Assembly: GCF_014279875.1 (NCBI RefSeq) | Contig: NZ_CP047952.1 | Span: 1,364,001 to 1,428,000 of the forward strand | Source of the DNA: Synechococcus sp. MEDNS5 | GTDB taxonomy: Bacteria > Cyanobacteriota > Cyanobacteriia > PCC-6307 > Cyanobiaceae | Direction of reading: 5' to 3' | DNA length: 64,000 bases | Part shown: positions 36,098 to 45,162 of the stretch, in pieces | Position numbering within the stretch: position 1 is the stretch's first letter | Layout: each line of letters begins with the position of its first letter | Notes under the pieces: generated by a model | The model's database searches: none | Told to the model about the DNA's origin: nothing | Seen by the model: only the letters and a program-made list of their open reading frames with translations | Made by a program: the position numbers and the translations under genes

Positions 36098-37906
36098 ATG
36101 CCGTCCTCTGTTGCTCCAGCACAAAGTCCGGCCGCACTCAGCCGCCTGATTCTCCACTTGAGGCCCTATCGGCGGAGAGTCTGGATGGCGGCCAGCTGCT
36201 CAGTGATCAACAAAATTTTCGACCTTGCTCCGCCAGTGCTGATCGGGCTGGCGGTGGATGTGGTAGTCCAGCAGGACACGTCCTGGCTGGCCAAGCTCGG
36301 AGCCACAACGGTGCCAACCCAGCTCACCGTGTTGGCAGTCCTGTCATTCATCGTCTGGACAGCTGAATCACTTTTTGAATATCTCTACGGCGTGCTGTGG
36401 CGCAATCTGGCCCAATCCACGCAGCACAGTCTTCGGCTTGAGGCCTACGACCATCTCCAGAAGTTGGAGATGGATTTTTTTGAGCGCGACAGCAGCGGCA
36501 GGCTGCTGACTGTTCTCAATGACGACATCAACCAGCTCGAGCGCTTTCTTGATCACGGTGCCAACGAAATCCTGCATCTGATCACCACCGTGCTGCTGGT
36601 CGGTAGTGCCATGACCGTTGTGGCCCCAGGGGTGGCGCTCTTCAGCTTTCTTCCCATTCCTGTGATTCTTTGGGGGTCTCTGCGTTTTCAACGGCAGCTT
36701 GCCCCGCGCTACCGCGAGGTCCGTGAACGGGCCGGCAACCTGGCAGCCCGGCTGAGCAACAACCTCGGCGGCATGCTCACGATCAAGAGCTTCGCCAATG
36801 AAGCCTGGGAGCTGGAGCAACTGCGGCAGGAGAGCAACGCTTACAGGCACTGCAACCGCAGCGCCATCCGCATCTCGGCCGCTTTCATCCCTCTCATTCG
36901 CTTCGCGATTCTGTTCGCGTTCCTGGCGATCCTCCTGATCGGAGGTCTCCAGGCGTGGCAGGGGGTGATCGCTGTGGGCACCTACAGCTTTCTCGTGTTC
37001 ATTACCCAGCGGTTGCTCTGGCCCCTCACCACGCTCGGCCGCACGCTCGATGATTACCAGCGCTCCATGGCCTCCACTCACCGGGTGCTGGATCTGATCG
37101 ACACGCCGATTCGCATCTCCGGGGGCACTCGGACCCTGGATCACGCTCGCATCAAGGGTGAAGTGCGTTACGAGGCCGTGAACTTCGCCTATCGGGACAG
37201 GCCACCGCTCCTGAAACACTTCGATCTCACCATTCAGGCAGGGAGCACCCTGGGAATTGTCGGCGCGACCGGATCAGGCAAAAGCTCTCTGGTGAAGCTT
37301 CTCCTGCGCCTGTATCCCCTGAGCGGAGGCCAGATCCTTCTTGATGGCATCGCGATCGATCAATTGCAGCTCGGTGACCTGCGGCGGGCGATCGCTCTCG
37401 TCAGCCAGGACATCTACCTCTTCCACGGCACCGTACGCGACAACATCGCCTACGCAGCTCCCGAGGCCACAGACCATGCAGTCCGTGAGTCGGCCCGCCA
37501 GGCGGAAGCGCTCGACTTCATCGATGCCCTGCCGGATGGCTTCGACACGGTGGTGGGCGAGCGAGGCCAGAGGCTCTCAGGTGGACAGCGTCAGCGCATC
37601 GCTCTCGCTCGCGCGATCCTCAAAGATGCACCGATTCTGGTGCTCGATGAGGCGACAGCCGCCGTTGACAACGACACTGAAGCGGCGATCCAGCGGTCCC
37701 TGATGCACATCACCGTTAACCGAACCACACTGGTTATTGCCCATCGCCTCAGCACGGTGCGTCATGCCGATCGAATCGTCGTCATGGATCAGGGACGCAT
37801 TGTTGAGGACGGAACCCATGACCAACTCCTGCATCAGCCAGGTGCCTACGCAGACCTTTGGCGCGTTCAAGCTGGCCTGCGAGGCGACGAAGCTCTGGCC
37901 CTTTAA
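36098..37906 (+). CDS. ABC exporter, fused permease and ATPase
   Basis: This 602-aa half-transporter has six membrane helices in the first 320 residues, with WRNLAQSTQHSLRLEAYDHLQ in the coupling region. Then come Walker A GATGSGKSSLVKLLL near 392, LSGGQRQR near 496 and VLDEATAAVDNDTE near 517. It works as a dimer and probably exports lipid or peptide, as MsbA-like proteins do. Its gene is followed by an antiporter gene 12 bases on. Confidence 0.9.
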   Translation: MPSSVAPAQSPAALSRLILHLRPYRRRVWMAASCSVINKIFDLAPPVLIGLAVDVVVQQDTSWLAKLGATTVPTQLTVLAVLSFIVWTAESLFEYLYGVLWRNLAQSTQHSLRLEAYDHLQKLEMDFFERDSSGRLLTVLNDDINQLERFLDHGANEILHLITTVLLVGSAMTVVAPGVALFSFLPIPVILWGSLRFQRQLAPRYREVRERAGNLAARLSNNLGGMLTIKSFANEAWELEQLRQESNAYRHCNRSAIRISAAFIPLIRFAILFAFLAILLIGGLQAWQGVIAVGTYSFLVFITQRLLWPLTTLGRTLDDYQRSMASTHRVLDLIDTPIRISGGTRTLDHARIKGEVRYEAVNFAYRDRPPLLKHFDLTIQAGSTLGIVGATGSGKSSLVKLLLRLYPLSGGQILLDGIAIDQLQLGDLRRAIALVSQDIYLFHGTVRDNIAYAAPEATDHAVRESARQAEALDFIDALPDGFDTVVGERGQRLSGGQRQRIALARAILKDAPILVLDEATAAVDNDTEAAIQRSLMHITVNRTTLVIAHRLSTVRHADRIVVMDQGRIVEDGTHDQLLHQPGAYADLWRVQAGLRGDEALAL

Positions 37907-37918
37907 GCACCGGAGCTG

Positions 37919-40024
37919 ATGGCAGCTTCTTTGCATCACATGATGGAACACCCGCTGGGCATTTTTGCCCTGCTGGTGGCCATCGCCGTGCTGGTCCCTC
38001 CCCTCACCCGACGCCTGCGACTGCCAGACCTCGTAGGCCTTTTGGCAGCAGGTGTTCTGGTAGGCCCCCACTGCCTGCAATGGCTTGATGCCCAGGGGGA
38101 AACCATCACCCTGCTTTCCGATATCGGCGCGATCTACCTGCTGTTCACCGTCGGCCTGGAGATCGATCTCGAGGAATTCAACCGCGTCAAAAACCGCTCG
38201 ATTGGGTTCGGATTCTTGGTGTTTGCCTTTGGTGTGGCCACTGGGGTCGGAATTGGACAGCTTTTCGGGTTCTCCCTGGTCCCCAGCCTGCTGCTCGGGG
38301 CTCTGATGGCCACGCACACCCCCCTGGGGTATCCAATCGTGCGCAGCTACGGAGCCCAGCGTGATGAATCGGTGATCGTCAGCGTCGGCAGCACAATCCT
38401 CACGGACATCGCCGCGCTGCTCCTGCTGGCTGTCGCCCTCGGTCTTGGTCGCGGAAACCTGACGGCTGCAGGGATGACGGGGTTGTTCGCCAGCATCGCG
38501 ATCTTCTCAGTGGGAGTTGTCTGGGCGATCCGCTGGCTCGGGCGACGTCTCTGGATGCGCAGCATCACCGATGAAAACCGCGTGTTTCTCACGGTGTTGC
38601 TGGCCCTGTTCATTGCCTCCCTCGGCGCTGAACTCGCGGGTGTCGAAAAAATCGTCGGCGCTTTTCTCGCCGGACTGGCGGTGAATTCAGTGCTGCCTGA
38701 AGGGAAAGTGAAGGAGCAGGTGATCTTCGTGGGCGGCGCGCTCTTCATCCCCATTTTCTTCATTCACCTTGGGCTGCTGCTCAATCTCGGTGACCTCGCC
38801 GCAAGTGTGAACACGCTCGACTTCACTGCCTTGATGCTGGTTGGGGCCCTGGGCTGCAAGGCCCTGGCCGCGCTGATCGCCGGCCGCTGGTTCGGATACA
38901 GCAACAATCAGATCCTGCTGATGTGGTCCCTGGCGATGCCGAAGGTGGCCGCCACGCTGGCCACAGCCTTCGTGGGATTTCAAGCCGGACTGCTTGATGC
39001 CACGGTGTTGAACAGTGTGCTCGCTGTGATGGTGGTAACGGCGACCCTGGGCCCGACGCTCACCACCCGCTCCGTGGTGGCGCTGATGGAACCAGACGAG
39101 AGCATCTCCAAACCGATCCTCACCAGCACAACAGCGCACGCAAGCGCCACCTCAGCCAGCCGAGCCGTTGTGCGAAGGCCTTTGAAGATCGTTGTGCCCA
39201 TCTCGAATCCAGCCACCGAGGGGCGCCTTCTGACCATCGCGGCACGCCTGCTCAAAGGAGACGATGACAAGAGCGGACAGCTGCTGCCCCTCGCGCTTGT
39301 CAGCCCCAATCTCGAGGATGCCAGAGGTGGGCTCAACAGAGCCCTCGCCGCGGCCAGAGAGCGCCTCAAAGAAGCGTCAGTGATCGGCAACAACCTCACC
39401 GTGACCACCCGCTGCCTGCTGCGCCTGGATGAGGACATCCCTGGAGGCATGAGCCGCAGCGCCCTGGAGCAAGGGGCCGATTTGCTGCTGATCGGAGCAG
39501 GTCGTCCCGATCGCCTGCGCAACTGGTTACTCGGCGACTTGGTGGATGGAGTCTGCAGAACAGCTCACTGTCCGGTGGTGGTGGTGAATCTGAAGCGAGA
39601 ACCCGATACAGGATTCCGCAGAATCCTTGTACCAATCAAGGATCTCTCCTCCAGTGCGCGGGAACAGTTCGAGTTGGCCTTGCGCCTTCAAGACAACGCA
39701 ACCGAAACCAGCAGCACCCGCATTACCCTCCTGCATATTCATGACCCACGCTTTAATCGGCATGACCGGTCATGGATGCGCGGTGAGCTCCTCAGCTGGT
39801 CCGCTCGGGACGACGCCGAAGAACTTGACCTGCGCATTGAGCTCTGTGAAGGGCCTGGAGTCGATCGCATCATCCACCGCCTGAGCCGTCATCACGACTT
39901 GGTGATCCTGCGCTCTCAGCGACGCCGCGTTGCCGGTCTGCCGATCCCCGCCAGTGACCGCACCAGCAATCTGGTGAACCAGCTGAAATGCTCATCCCTG
40001 GTGATCAGCGACCCACTCCTCTGA
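37919..40024 (+). CDS. CPA2 cation:proton antiporter with stress-protein-like C-terminus
   Basis: The first 385 residues form about 12 membrane helices with the KefB/NapA pattern (LPDLVGLLAAGVLVGPH, LFTVGLEIDLEEF, GAFLAGLAVNSV). The last 300 residues are two soluble units resembling universal stress proteins (RPLKIVVPISNPATEGRLL, then FRRILVPIKDLS). It likely exchanges Na+ or K+ for protons across the inner membrane, with the soluble part sensing nucleotide or state. It may be cotranscribed with the ABC exporter gene. Confidence 0.88.
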   Translation: MAASLHHMMEHPLGIFALLVAIAVLVPPLTRRLRLPDLVGLLAAGVLVGPHCLQWLDAQGETITLLSDIGAIYLLFTVGLEIDLEEFNRVKNRSIGFGFLVFAFGVATGVGIGQLFGFSLVPSLLLGALMATHTPLGYPIVRSYGAQRDESVIVSVGSTILTDIAALLLLAVALGLGRGNLTAAGMTGLFASIAIFSVGVVWAIRWLGRRLWMRSITDENRVFLTVLLALFIASLGAELAGVEKIVGAFLAGLAVNSVLPEGKVKEQVIFVGGALFIPIFFIHLGLLLNLGDLAASVNTLDFTALMLVGALGCKALAALIAGRWFGYSNNQILLMWSLAMPKVAATLATAFVGFQAGLLDATVLNSVLAVMVVTATLGPTLTTRSVVALMEPDESISKPILTSTTAHASATSASRAVVRRPLKIVVPISNPATEGRLLTIAARLLKGDDDKSGQLLPLALVSPNLEDARGGLNRALAAARERLKEASVIGNNLTVTTRCLLRLDEDIPGGMSRSALEQGADLLLIGAGRPDRLRNWLLGDLVDGVCRTAHCPVVVVNLKREPDTGFRRILVPIKDLSSSAREQFELALRLQDNATETSSTRITLLHIHDPRFNRHDRSWMRGELLSWSARDDAEELDLRIELCEGPGVDRIIHRLSRHHDLVILRSQRRRVAGLPIPASDRTSNLVNQLKCSSLVISDPLL

Positions 40025-40079
40025 GCAATAACAGAAAGAAAAGCTTAAGAGCTAGGAAATAACGCCCTAAGTTAAGGCG

Positions 40080-40985
40080 ATGAACCACCGGCAACGCGTC
40101 GGAACCCAAACCCTCCTCACGGCAGCAGCCGCAGGGCTGACTGGAGGATTTCTGCTGGCGATTCCGCTGAGTCGGACTCTGATGCCGGAAGCAGACGTCC
40201 CGCCACTGATTCCAGTGAGCAATCCTTTCTCGGCCTGGTCAGTCTTCGACAATCGCGAGGTTTTGGTATTGGGAGTGGATGAAGGAGGCGGAAACACCGA
40301 CGCCATCTTCACCGTGAGGCTCGAGGCGGGCCGGACCTCTATCACCCAGATTCCAAGGGACAGCTATATCGATTCACGCAGCTTCGGGCCGCTCAAGGCC
40401 AATGCCCTGTTTGCCCGTGGTGGTGCGGATGCCGTGAAGAAGGAGCTCTCACGACTGATGGGACGTCCGATCGACCACCACATCCTCGTCAACCTTGAAG
40501 GGATCCGCACCCTGAGCAATCTGGTGGGCGGCGTTGAGGTGGATGTTCCAAAGCGTCTTTACTACCGCGACAACAGCCAGGGATTACTGATCGATCTACA
40601 GCCGGGCCGCCAGGTGCTCCGCGGCCGTGAGTTGGAAGGATTCCTGCGCTGGCGCCATGACGGCGAAGGAGACCTCGGACGACTCGAACGCCAGAAGCTG
40701 GTTCTCAAGAGCCTGTTCAGCACCCTGACGAAACCCCAACATCTGATGAAGCTCCCAGCGCTGATCAACGCAGCGGGCAGCAATCTCGACACGGATCTCG
40801 GCGCGATGGAACTGGGAGGGTTGATCACAGCCATGGGACTCACCGAACTTGAAACTGAACGGCTGCCGGCGCGGCCTTTCTTTCGCAACGGCATCAGTTA
40901 TCTGGAGACGGAGTGGCCGGGTGAGAGGCCCCGGGGCAGCGACGCCACTGAATCCAGCAGTTGGCGCTACCGCTTTCTGTTCTGA
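40080..40985 (+). CDS. LCP (LytR-CpsA-Psr) family protein
   Basis: A membrane anchor at residues 10-35 precedes the LCP domain, with LVLGVDEGGGNTDAIFTVRL near 61, ITQIPRDSYID near 88 and GREL-GFLRWRHD-GDLGRLERQ near 182. LCP proteins attach glycopolymers to peptidoglycan. The 301-aa length is on the short side but the domain is complete. Confidence 0.88.
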   Translation: MNHRQRVGTQTLLTAAAAGLTGGFLLAIPLSRTLMPEADVPPLIPVSNPFSAWSVFDNREVLVLGVDEGGGNTDAIFTVRLEAGRTSITQIPRDSYIDSRSFGPLKANALFARGGADAVKKELSRLMGRPIDHHILVNLEGIRTLSNLVGGVEVDVPKRLYYRDNSQGLLIDLQPGRQVLRGRELEGFLRWRHDGEGDLGRLERQKLVLKSLFSTLTKPQHLMKLPALINAAGSNLDTDLGAMELGGLITAMGLTELETERLPARPFFRNGISYLETEWPGERPRGSDATESSSWRYRFLF

Positions 40986-41033
40986 GCCAGTACACCACAC
41001 TCCGACCAGACTGTTGGCGACGCCAGGGATGCA

Positions 41034-41984
41034 TTGGACGGAAATCTGCTGAAACAAAGTCTTCGACTGGGTCTCAGCATCCTGATCACCTGTGCCATTG
41101 CCCAACATTTTCAACGCATCACCTACCTCTGGTACCCCTTGCTGGCCGTCATCACCGTGGTCGATGACCAGGATGAAAACAGCCTGCAAGCGGCGCGCGG
41201 CAGGATGCTTGGCACAGCCGTTGGAGGCCTCGTCACCTTTCTGGTTCATTCCATCCTCACGGGCTGGATCGGAATCCTTGTGAGCTTGCTGATCACCGTT
41301 CCACTGCTCAGACGCATGGGTTGGTCGAGTGGGCTCTCAACAGCCGTTGTGGTGACGGTGATGTTTCTCGGCATCGATGCGTACACCCAACTCAACTGGA
41401 GCTACGTGTTCAACCGCACCGTCGACACGCTCGTGGGCATCGCGGTGGCGCTGATGATGGGACGGCTGCTCTGGCCGAAGAACCGTTTGGCCCGCATGCA
41501 GGAGTTGCATCAGAAACTTGAAAGCACCCTGCATCAACGGCTCGACATTCACAGCACCGCACTCAGGGGAGAAGGCCTCACGCCCCCGGCCATCAACGCG
41601 GAAGCGATCACCCGGCAGGTTCTGGAACTGCAACGCCTGATCAACATTGAAAACAGCCTGGGCGACAGACATGCGCGCACGCTGAAGCGCTTGCGCTGGG
41701 CTCAGCGGATGAGCCTCTGGCGATGTTTACAGGTGCGCTGGCTTCTGGTGGAGAGGCTGATCCAGCGCGTGCATCAGGACTTGGGAACGAACACGCTCCC
41801 CGAGCTGAGTCACTACCTGAGCCATCACCTCAGTGAGCCGGGAGCCCCAGCAGAAGCGCTGAGATTGGAGTCGAGCGGATCCCCGCTAGCGCTTCCTCAA
41901 CGCATCGCCCTTGAAGAACAGGTCACCCGTTTCCGGCGGCTGATCCGCAGCCAACAGCTTTTGGACCGAGCCCATCAGCCATGA
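41034..41984 (+). CDS. FUSC-family membrane transporter subunit, first copy
   Basis: This 316-aa protein has about six hydrophobic helices in the first 145 residues (LGLSILITCAIAQHF, GTAVGGLVTFLVHSIL, AVVVTVMFLGI, VGIAVALMMGRLLWP), followed by a helical cytosolic part. This is half of a fusaric-acid/aromatic-acid exporter. The start is TTG at 41034. It overlaps the second FUSC gene by ATGA. Confidence 0.78.
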   Translation: MDGNLLKQSLRLGLSILITCAIAQHFQRITYLWYPLLAVITVVDDQDENSLQAARGRMLGTAVGGLVTFLVHSILTGWIGILVSLLITVPLLRRMGWSSGLSTAVVVTVMFLGIDAYTQLNWSYVFNRTVDTLVGIAVALMMGRLLWPKNRLARMQELHQKLESTLHQRLDIHSTALRGEGLTPPAINAEAITRQVLELQRLINIENSLGDRHARTLKRLRWAQRMSLWRCLQVRWLLVERLIQRVHQDLGTNTLPELSHYLSHHLSEPGAPAEALRLESSGSPLALPQRIALEEQVTRFRRLIRSQQLLDRAHQP

Positions 41985-43102
41985 GTAAACAACCCTCTTC
42001 AGCCCGTCCCTGGGTGCTTCGCTCCGATCTCCGCCTGGCACTGATCACAGGGTTGGGCGCGGGATTCGGACTGCTCAGCCCCCTCGACTTTGGCTATTAC
42101 ATCCCCCTGACAACCGCAGCGGTTTTATCGAGCAGCTACGGCAACTCCCTGAATCTCAGCATCCAACGGATGCTTGGCAGTGTGCTTGGGATTGTCGTGC
42201 TCGCTGTTTTTTCCCGAGGCATTCAGATGCCCCTCCCTCTGGCGCTCGGATTAGCCCTCGCAACGGTACGTCTCCTGGGTGGAGCGCTCGGTCTGCAAGT
42301 GGGCTACAAGGTGGCTGGCAATATCGTGGTAATGGGCTGGCTTGTCCATGAAGCAGTTGAAACCAGCTGGGGAACAGCAAGGCTTTTCTGGACGGCGGTC
42401 GGCATTGTTCTGTCGCTTTGGGCCACCCGAAGCATCTGGCCCAGCAACAGCATCCCCAACCAGAACCAGGGCTTAGCCACGTTGGTGGATGCCCTGAGTG
42501 GGGAGTTTTCTCTTGAAGCCGAGCGTCTTGAACAAGACACACCAGCACGGTTGTCGATGCCCAGCCGACGGCAACGTCGCGAAGCGTTGCTCAGGCAGCT
42601 CACCGCCATCCGCAGCCAGCGGGAGAGCGCGCAGCTGGAGCTGGGAGTCAATCCTGAAAATCACCCTCTGCATGAGCTCTGGAGCGAACTGGATCTTCTC
42701 TGCTCCCAACTGCTGTCCGTTCTGGATGGGCTTCGCGGTCTGCCTGCCCCGATTCATTCCCCAGCAGTGATCAAAGCGTTGCATCGACGAGAGGCTGAGG
42801 TTTTGCGCCATCTGATCGTCCTCCTCAACACCCTGGCCATGGATCTGCGCCAACCATCTCTGGGAGAGAAACAGACTCTCAATCTGGACACGCTCAGCAA
42901 GCTCAACCGCGACCTGGATGCCGTTTCAGGCCAATTGATGAGGAGTCTTGAAAGAGACACACTTCAGGACCACGACGCCCAAGCGATCGCCGCCGCAAGA
43001 ATGCGACAAATTGTTCTACGGGCCTCACTGATCGATCACGCAGCTTCAGCACTGCGCAACTGCAAACCGGGGATGGCCAGCTCAACGCCTGTCACTGCTT
43101 AA
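41981..43102 (+). CDS. FUSC-family membrane transporter subunit, second copy
   Basis: This 373-aa protein has the same layout as its neighbour: helices such as LRLALITGLGAGFGLL, LGSVLGIVVLAVFS and GIVLSLWATRSIWP, then a long helical soluble region. The pair probably acts as a heteromer. It is followed 11 bases later by tolC, which suggests a complete envelope efflux path. Confidence 0.78.
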   Translation: MSKQPSSARPWVLRSDLRLALITGLGAGFGLLSPLDFGYYIPLTTAAVLSSSYGNSLNLSIQRMLGSVLGIVVLAVFSRGIQMPLPLALGLALATVRLLGGALGLQVGYKVAGNIVVMGWLVHEAVETSWGTARLFWTAVGIVLSLWATRSIWPSNSIPNQNQGLATLVDALSGEFSLEAERLEQDTPARLSMPSRRQRREALLRQLTAIRSQRESAQLELGVNPENHPLHELWSELDLLCSQLLSVLDGLRGLPAPIHSPAVIKALHRREAEVLRHLIVLLNTLAMDLRQPSLGEKQTLNLDTLSKLNRDLDAVSGQLMRSLERDTLQDHDAQAIAAARMRQIVLRASLIDHAASALRNCKPGMASSTPVTA

Positions 43103-43113
43103 AGGTCTGAACC

Positions 43114-44994
43114 ATGCAGCTTGGCAGGATCGTGGACAAGCAACGTCAGGACAGTTCCTTGATCAGGATCACCATCCAAGGAACTCTTCTGATCCCAGTG
43201 ATAGGAGGCGTCCTGCCTGCCGTTGTTCACTCCGCTCCTTTACAGGCTGGCGCTGCTGCACCTCCCCTGAATCTTGGCGGCAGCACGCTGCAACTGGAAC
43301 GCAGCTGGGAACGCCTCAATCAACAGCTCGACAGCCTTGACACCCTGCTCGGACCTGCACCAGCGCTGGATGCAAGCGATGACCTCCTGACTCCGGAGTT
43401 ACCCGCCAATCTGATGGACGCCAACCGACCGGCAGAGGGTCCGTTGCTGGACGACAACAGTCGGCCAGACAATCCCCTCGCCCTTCCGGGCAGCGCCAGT
43501 ACGGCCACCCCCGTGCAATCGGTCACCCTGGAGCAGTCAGTCGCCATCGCCTTCCGCAACAATCCTTCCCTGCAGGTGCAGCGTGAACGGATCGAAGCCC
43601 AGGCCGCCAGGGTGGCGTCGCTGTCCGGCACCTACTGGCCCACGATCAGCGTGTTTGCCGACGCCGAGGGATTCCAAAGCGGCAGCACGACTTATTCGCC
43701 CTACGCCAACAACTCGTTTGGATTCGGGCCTTTGTTTGCCGAACAAGGACAGGCACCAAATCTTGCCCTCACCAACATCAGCGCCACGGGGAGTGATGAG
43801 CAGGCAGGACCCTTTTTCGTTCCTGCCGGCGGTGGCCTCTATACCGTAGCCAACGGAGTGGAATCCCAGGCTGGACTGGAACTGAATTATGCAGTGATCG
43901 ATTTCGCGCGCACCCCCAGGGTGCGGGCCGCTGAAGCCAGGCTCGAACAGTTCCAGCAGCAGTACGCCAACCAGCTTCGGACCCTGCAGTTGGAAGTCAG
44001 CGAGGCCTATTACCAGCTTCAACTCAACGAGCAGTTGGTGCGCATCCGCGACGCCGTGGTGAGAACGGATTTGATCGTGTTGGAAGACACCCTGAATCTC
44101 AAACAGGCTGGTCTGGTGCCACGCGTTGACCTGCTGCGCCGCAGTGCCACCCTCGCCACAGATCAGGAAGATCTCATCCAGGCTCTTGCTGACCGCGCGG
44201 TCTCCAGACGGGCTCTCTGGAGCGTGCTCAATCTGCCTGCTGATGTGATTCCCAGCGCCGCTGACCCGATCACCCTCTCACCGGCCTGGCCCCTGAATCT
44301 TGAACAGACGCTGCTGGCCGCTTATGACGACAACCCAGAACTCGACGCGATCCTTGCCACAAGGCGGGCGCTGGCCTTGCGCCAGGACGAGACTGCGGCC
44401 CAGCTGCTTCCCCAGCTCAGCCTGTTTGCCTCTGTTGGCGGACTGGCCTCTGTGGAGCGCATCTTCAACTTTTCCCTCATCGGTGGCGGCTGCTGTGGCG
44501 CCACATTTCTGCCGCTGGAGCAGGTCGCCGGATACGACTGGTCGGTCGGTCTGGCGTTCAACTGGATGATCTTCAATGCCGGTGTCACCTCCAATGCCGT
44601 CAAAGCGCTGTCCATCCAGGAACAAGCCGCAACCCAGGCCTATGCGGCCACTCGCAATGCCATCCGCCTTCGCCTTGAACGGGCCTTCTTGAACCATGAG
44701 GCCAGCCTCGCCAAGCTGCTTTCAGCGCGTCGTGCCGTGGGAGCCAGCAAGGAAGCCTTCCGTGACAGCACCCTTCGCTACAAAACAGGCCTTGCCAATG
44801 AAGTGGATCTCTCCGTCACCCAAACCCAGCTGGTGAACTCCCTGGTCAATCGCCTGATCGCCACCGTGGATGTGAATGTCACCTACGCCCAGCTGCTCAG
44901 GGAACTGCTTCCCATGCCTCGCAACCCGCAGCAGGCCATTCCAGCAACCCTCACCCTCGAGCAGTCGTCGCTTCGATCAGCTCCCTGGCCTTGA
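43114..44994 (+). CDS. TolC-family outer membrane efflux channel
   Basis: A signal region (LLIPVIGGVLPAVVHSAPL) and a low-complexity periplasmic extension to residue 130 precede two repeats of the outer membrane efflux fold (SVTLEQSVAIAFRNNPSLQVQRERIEAQ, then LNLEQTLLAAYDDNPELDAILATR). At 626 aa it is long because of the N-terminal extension. It likely pairs with the FUSC genes or the convergent HlyD. Confidence 0.88.
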   Translation: MQLGRIVDKQRQDSSLIRITIQGTLLIPVIGGVLPAVVHSAPLQAGAAAPPLNLGGSTLQLERSWERLNQQLDSLDTLLGPAPALDASDDLLTPELPANLMDANRPAEGPLLDDNSRPDNPLALPGSASTATPVQSVTLEQSVAIAFRNNPSLQVQRERIEAQAARVASLSGTYWPTISVFADAEGFQSGSTTYSPYANNSFGFGPLFAEQGQAPNLALTNISATGSDEQAGPFFVPAGGGLYTVANGVESQAGLELNYAVIDFARTPRVRAAEARLEQFQQQYANQLRTLQLEVSEAYYQLQLNEQLVRIRDAVVRTDLIVLEDTLNLKQAGLVPRVDLLRRSATLATDQEDLIQALADRAVSRRALWSVLNLPADVIPSAADPITLSPAWPLNLEQTLLAAYDDNPELDAILATRRALALRQDETAAQLLPQLSLFASVGGLASVERIFNFSLIGGGCCGATFLPLEQVAGYDWSVGLAFNWMIFNAGVTSNAVKALSIQEQAATQAYAATRNAIRLRLERAFLNHEASLAKLLSARRAVGASKEAFRDSTLRYKTGLANEVDLSVTQTQLVNSLVNRLIATVDVNVTYAQLLRELLPMPRNPQQAIPATLTLEQSSLRSAPWP

Positions 44995-45150
44995 AGACCA
45001 CCAACGCTCGATCCGATAGCCGAACACCACCAGAAACACAACCAACCAAAACCACAGTTCTGGGGGGTTGGCATTCAACAGAACGATTAGCAGAACGATC
45101 TCAGAAATAAGCCAAGGAAGCTCCTGACGGAGAAGAGGACGGATGGCCAT
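44977..45150 (-). CDS. Small membrane protein next to hlyD, 57 aa
   Basis: The frame MAIRPLLRQELPWLIS has two hydrophobic segments (LISEIVLLIVLLN and LWFWLVVFLVVFGY) and a basic end. It starts 12 bases after the hlyD stop on the same strand and converges on tolC with an 18-base overlap. It may be an accessory of the secretion complex, by position only. Confidence 0.6.
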   Translation of the reverse strand: MAIRPLLRQELPWLISEIVLLIVLLNANPPELWFWLVVFLVVFGYRIERWWSSRPGS

Positions 45151-45162
45151 GGCGTTAAGACA

